Shown here one piece after another: positions 61,256 to 64,000 of a stretch of 64,000 nt of DNA. The DNA lies in NCBI RefSeq assembly GCF_902833645.1, contig NZ_CADFGE010000005.1, positions 310,001 through 374,000 of the forward strand, in the 5' to 3' direction. The position numbers and the translations under genes were made by a program. Under the pieces are notes generated by a model that did not search any database, was not told where the DNA came from, and saw only the letters and a list, made by a program, of their open reading frames with translations. This DNA is from Paraburkholderia fungorum. GTDB taxonomy: Bacteria > Pseudomonadota > Gammaproteobacteria > Burkholderiales > Burkholderiaceae. Each line of letters starts with the position of its first letter. Position 1 is the stretch's first letter.

Positions 61256-62359
61256 ATGGCAGACACTATGCCCCGCGTCGGGGCCGCAATTGCACGGCAG
61301 CAAATCGAGGTCATTCTTGAAGCCTGGGGCATGTCGCCCGGGCAGGTCGCCGCGTCGGCCGACATCCTGATCGACTCCGATCTGAAGGGCATCGACTCGC
61401 ACGGCATTTCGATGCTGATGTTCTACGACCAGTTGTATCGTGCCGGTCAGATCGACATGAAAGCGAGCCCGCGTATCGTGCGCGAGACCGCGACCACCGC
61501 GTTGATCGACGGCAATGCGGCGATGGGGCATCCAACGTCGCGCATGGCCATGGAGTTGGCTATCGAAAAAGCACTGGCATGCGATATCGGTGCGGTCTCC
61601 GTGTTCAACTCGCAGCATTTCGGCGCGGCGGGCTACTACGCGGAGATGGCGGCCGAACGCGGACTGATTGCGATGGTGTCGTGCTCGACCCGGCTTGCAA
61701 CAGTGGTGCCGACTTTCGGCGCCGAGCCGATGCTCGGCACCAATCCGTTCGCGTTTGCGACGCCAGCAGGCCGGCACCCGCCTGTGATTCTCGACATGTC
61801 GACCAGCGTCGTCGCGTCGAACAAGGTCAAGGTGTACGCGTTGCAGGGCAAGCCGTTGCCGCCGGGCTGGGCGCTCGACGCGAACGGCAACCCGCTGACC
61901 GATTCGGCCGAAGCCTACCGACTGCTGTTCGAGCGCCTCGGTGGCGGCCTCGCGCCGTTAGGAGGCGACGGCAAGACACTCGGCGGTCACAAGGGCTACG
62001 GCCTCGGCTTGTTCGCGCAGATTCTCGGCAGCACGCTGGGTGGCGGTTCGTTCTCGCCCGTGCGTAACCGCACGCAAAGGAGCGATGAGCCGGACAACAT
62101 CGGCCATTTCTTCCTTGCGATGAATCCGGCGGCGTTCCGTCCTATCGAGGAATATCACGCTGATCTCGACGCGGTTATCACCGCGCTGCGCGAAAGCCAG
62201 CCCGCCGACCCGTCTCAGCCAGTCTTGATCCCTGGGGATCCTGAGCGTCTCACGCGCGTTGCGCGCAGCGTGGATGGCATTCCGATGCCCGATTCGTTGC
62301 GCGAGAAGATCCGCGACGTCGCCAGAGCCGCGGGTGCGCCTTTCCTGCTGACTGTCTGA
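61256..62359 (+). CDS. Ldh-family NAD(P)-dependent oxidoreductase
   Basis: A 367-residue malate/L-lactate dehydrogenase type 2 family enzyme. The group includes ureidoglycolate, sulfolactate and 2,3-diketogulonate reductases and is unrelated to classic LDH. The catalytic histidine H49 lies in KGIDSHGISM, and the substrate/NAD region NSQHFGAAGYYAE (H121) and the glycine-rich GGHKGYGLGLF are intact. It reversibly oxidises a 2-hydroxy acid to a 2-oxo acid. ATG 61256 is preceded by AGCAGGT. A T-run at 61215-61220 without clear stem lies upstream. Confidence 0.9.
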   Translation: MADTMPRVGAAIARQQIEVILEAWGMSPGQVAASADILIDSDLKGIDSHGISMLMFYDQLYRAGQIDMKASPRIVRETATTALIDGNAAMGHPTSRMAMELAIEKALACDIGAVSVFNSQHFGAAGYYAEMAAERGLIAMVSCSTRLATVVPTFGAEPMLGTNPFAFATPAGRHPPVILDMSTSVVASNKVKVYALQGKPLPPGWALDANGNPLTDSAEAYRLLFERLGGGLAPLGGDGKTLGGHKGYGLGLFAQILGSTLGGGSFSPVRNRTQRSDEPDNIGHFFLAMNPAAFRPIEEYHADLDAVITALRESQPADPSQPVLIPGDPERLTRVARSVDGIPMPDSLREKIRDVARAAGAPFLLTV

Positions 62360-62470
62360 GTTCGAGGCCGAGGCGCAGGGAGCGCCTCGCGATCCCGGAC
62401 TATTGCAGCGCTCGCAGCGAAGGTCTGCGAGTGCTGTTCACCACGCCAACTACAACGAGCACAGAACCAA

Positions 62471-64000
62471 GTGACAGCAACCATTCTCGGGCATAACTAC
62501 ATCGGCGGCCGGCGCAGCGCGCGTGGCGATTTCTCGCTGCACAGCGTCTCGGCATCGACCCGCGAAACTTATCCGGTGGCTTTTTCGCAGGCAACTGACG
62601 CTGAGATCGACGCAGCCGTGGAGGCCGCGGCTGCGGCGTTTCCGCGCTATCGGGCGCTGCCCTCGAACGTTCGCGCGGATTTTCTCGAGGCAATTGCTGC
62701 GGAGATCGATGCGCTCGGTGACGACTTCATCGCCGATGTGATGCGCGAAACCGCGTTGCCGAAAGCTCGGCTCGTCGGCGAACGGGCGCGCACCAGTAAC
62801 CAGATGCGACTCTTCGCGAAGGTTTTGCGGCGGGGTGATTTCTACGGTGCGCGCATTGATCAGGCCTTGCCTGAGCGGCAACCATTGTCGCGTCCGGATC
62901 TGCGGCAATACCGGATCGGCGTCGGCCCGGTCGCGGTGTTCGGCGCGAGCAATTTTCCGTTGGCGTTCTCCGTCGCCGGCGGCGATACGGCTTCCGCCCT
63001 GGCGGCCGGCTGCCCGGTCGTGGTCAAGGCGCACTCGGGTCATCTGGTGACGTCGGAGCGCATGGCGGATGCAATCGAGCGTGCGGTGCAACGCGCCGGC
63101 ATGCCCGCAGGCACCTTCAACATGGTCTACGGCGAGCGCGTTGGCGCGCGCCTCGTGCAGGCGCCTGGCATTCAGGCGGTTGGTTTCACCGGTTCATTGA
63201 GCGGCGGCCGGGCGCTTTGCGATCTCGCGGCTGCGCGTGAACAACCGATTCCGGTGTTCGCGGAAATGTCGAGCGTGAATCCGGTGTTTGTGCTGGAGGG
63301 CGCCTTGCAGGAGCGCGGTGCGGCGCTTGCCAATGAACTCGCGGCCTCGGTCGCGACGGGTTGCGGCCAGCTGTGCACAAGCCCCGGCCTCGTGCTCGGC
63401 GTGCGGTCGCCGCGCTTCGGCGCATTCATCGATAGCCTCGGCAGGGCGATGGAGCGGCAGGCGCCGCAGACCATGCTGAACCCGGGCATCTTCGCCAACT
63501 TCCGCGCAGGTCTCGAACGCGTGTCGAAACACGCAGGCATCGCGTTGCATGCAGGCGCGCAAGGTGAAACTGAGCAAGCCGCCGCACAGCTGTTCGTCGC
63601 CGACGCCGCGTTGCTGTTCGATCCGAGTCGGCCGCTCGAAGAAGAAATCTTCGGACCGGCTACGATCGTGGTCGAACTCGACAGCGTGGACCACCTGCTG
63701 CGTTTCGCGTCGGCGATGCGCGGCCAGTTGACGGCCACGCTGCTCGCGTCGCACGGCGATCTGCGGTCGCACCGCAAGCTGATCGAACGGCTAGAGGAAA
63801 AAGCCGGCCGTCTGCTGGTGAACGGCTATCCGACCGGCGTCGAAGTGTCGGACGCGATTGTCCACGGTGGCCCGTGGCCCGCGACCTCGGATGCGCGCGG
63901 CACCTCGGTCGGCACGCTCGCGATCGACCGTTTCCTGCGGCCGGTGTGCTACCAGAACTATCCGGACGAACTGCTGCCCGACGCGCTGAAAAATTCCAAC
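62471..64000 (+). CDS. NAD(P)-dependent aldehyde dehydrogenase, 2-oxoglutarate-semialdehyde type (3' end cut)
   Basis: The first 510 residues of an aldehyde dehydrogenase reach the window end; family length suggests only about 15 residues are missing. Catalytic cysteine C302 (GCGQLCTSPG) and general base E265 (VFAEMSSVNP) are present. RPDLRQYRIGVGPVAVFGASNFPLAFS, given here in the region 140-167, resembles 2-oxoglutarate (alpha-ketoglutaric) semialdehyde dehydrogenases of sugar-acid and hydroxyproline pathways. GTG 62471 is the likely start. It would convert a semialdehyde from the locus to a dicarboxylate such as 2-oxoglutarate. Confidence 0.88.
   Translation, partial: MTATILGHNYIGGRRSARGDFSLHSVSASTRETYPVAFSQATDAEIDAAVEAAAAAFPRYRALPSNVRADFLEAIAAEIDALGDDFIADVMRETALPKARLVGERARTSNQMRLFAKVLRRGDFYGARIDQALPERQPLSRPDLRQYRIGVGPVAVFGASNFPLAFSVAGGDTASALAAGCPVVVKAHSGHLVTSERMADAIERAVQRAGMPAGTFNMVYGERVGARLVQAPGIQAVGFTGSLSGGRALCDLAAAREQPIPVFAEMSSVNPVFVLEGALQERGAALANELAASVATGCGQLCTSPGLVLGVRSPRFGAFIDSLGRAMERQAPQTMLNPGIFANFRAGLERVSKHAGIALHAGAQGETEQAAAQLFVADAALLFDPSRPLEEEIFGPATIVVELDSVDHLLRFASAMRGQLTATLLASHGDLRSHRKLIERLEEKAGRLLVNGYPTGVEVSDAIVHGGPWPATSDARGTSVGTLAIDRFLRPVCYQNYPDELLPDALKNSN

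Noticed and set aside
1..64000. tRNA, tmRNA, rRNA, insertion sequences, integrase or toxin-antitoxin modules
   Set aside because: I looked in the gaps and found no cloverleaf, transposase or integrase motif. RatA carries a toxin-like name, but the conserved smpB-ratA-rnfH context does not support a toxin-antitoxin pair here.

Overview
The window is GC-rich, densely coded, and reads as a piece of the main chromosome of a Burkholderiales bacterium, most likely Paraburkholderia or Burkholderia. This rests on gene order and protein sequence: dapC-dapD-arsC-like-dapE-prmB, smc-zipA-ligA-def, glnD-map | rpsB-tsf-pyrH-frr-uppS-cdsA-dxr-rseP-bamA-skp-lpxD-fabZ-lpxA-lpxB-rnhB, ppsR | ppsA, smpB | ratA-rnfH and guaB-orf-guaA. 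No rRNA, tRNA, insertion sequence, prophage or CRISPR array was seen.

Layout. 1-310: 5' end of a cardiolipin synthase gene (minus), cut by the window edge. 503-5187: minus-strand lysine/diaminopimelate operon with a hairpin-plus-T-tract inside it, ahead of dapE. 5630-6616: EamA/DMT exporter. 6766-14416: chromosome maintenance and division block (smc, zipA, ligA, def), closed by a two-way terminator. 14573-20186: minus-strand RluF-like pseudouridine synthase with a very long Arg-rich disordered N-terminus built on 138-bp tandem repeats, then glnD and map. 20368-37059: long plus-strand essential block for translation (rpsB, tsf, frr), UMP kinase, undecaprenyl-PP, phospholipid, isoprenoid and lipid A synthesis, and outer-membrane biogenesis. 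37135-40907: divergent ppsR/ppsA pair controlling phosphoenolpyruvate synthesis. 41066-44905: nfeD-stomatin pair, smpB, ratA-rnfH and a second DMT exporter. 45265-49244: guanine nucleotide synthesis (guaB, guaA) with an unknown membrane protein gene between them. 49471-52451: small accessory minus-strand set (RidA, PEP-mutase-like lyase, AhpD-like protein, AraC regulator). 52556-55237: UvrA2-type ATPase without a UvrB-binding domain. 55477-64000: accessory catabolic locus with a FadR-type regulator, L-2-hydroxyglutarate oxidase family enzyme, porin, RraA-like protein, MFS transporter, Ldh-family dehydrogenase and an aldehyde dehydrogenase cut at the right edge.

How the parts work together. 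The core blocks are standard housekeeping. The most informative accessory part is the right end. Two copies of an 11-bp FadR-family operator consensus sit on the promoters of the regulator gene and of the oxidase gene and share a 15-bp core, so the locus can be read as a self-regulated hydroxy-acid or sugar-acid catabolic regulon. Its substrate cannot be named from sequence. I did not find a convincingly new defence or mobile system. The points most worth a second look are this regulon, the RraA-like protein lacking the usual metal-site Asp, the repeat-expanded pseudouridine synthase, the hairpin inside the dap operon and the overlapping terminator/promoter between ppsA and nfeD.
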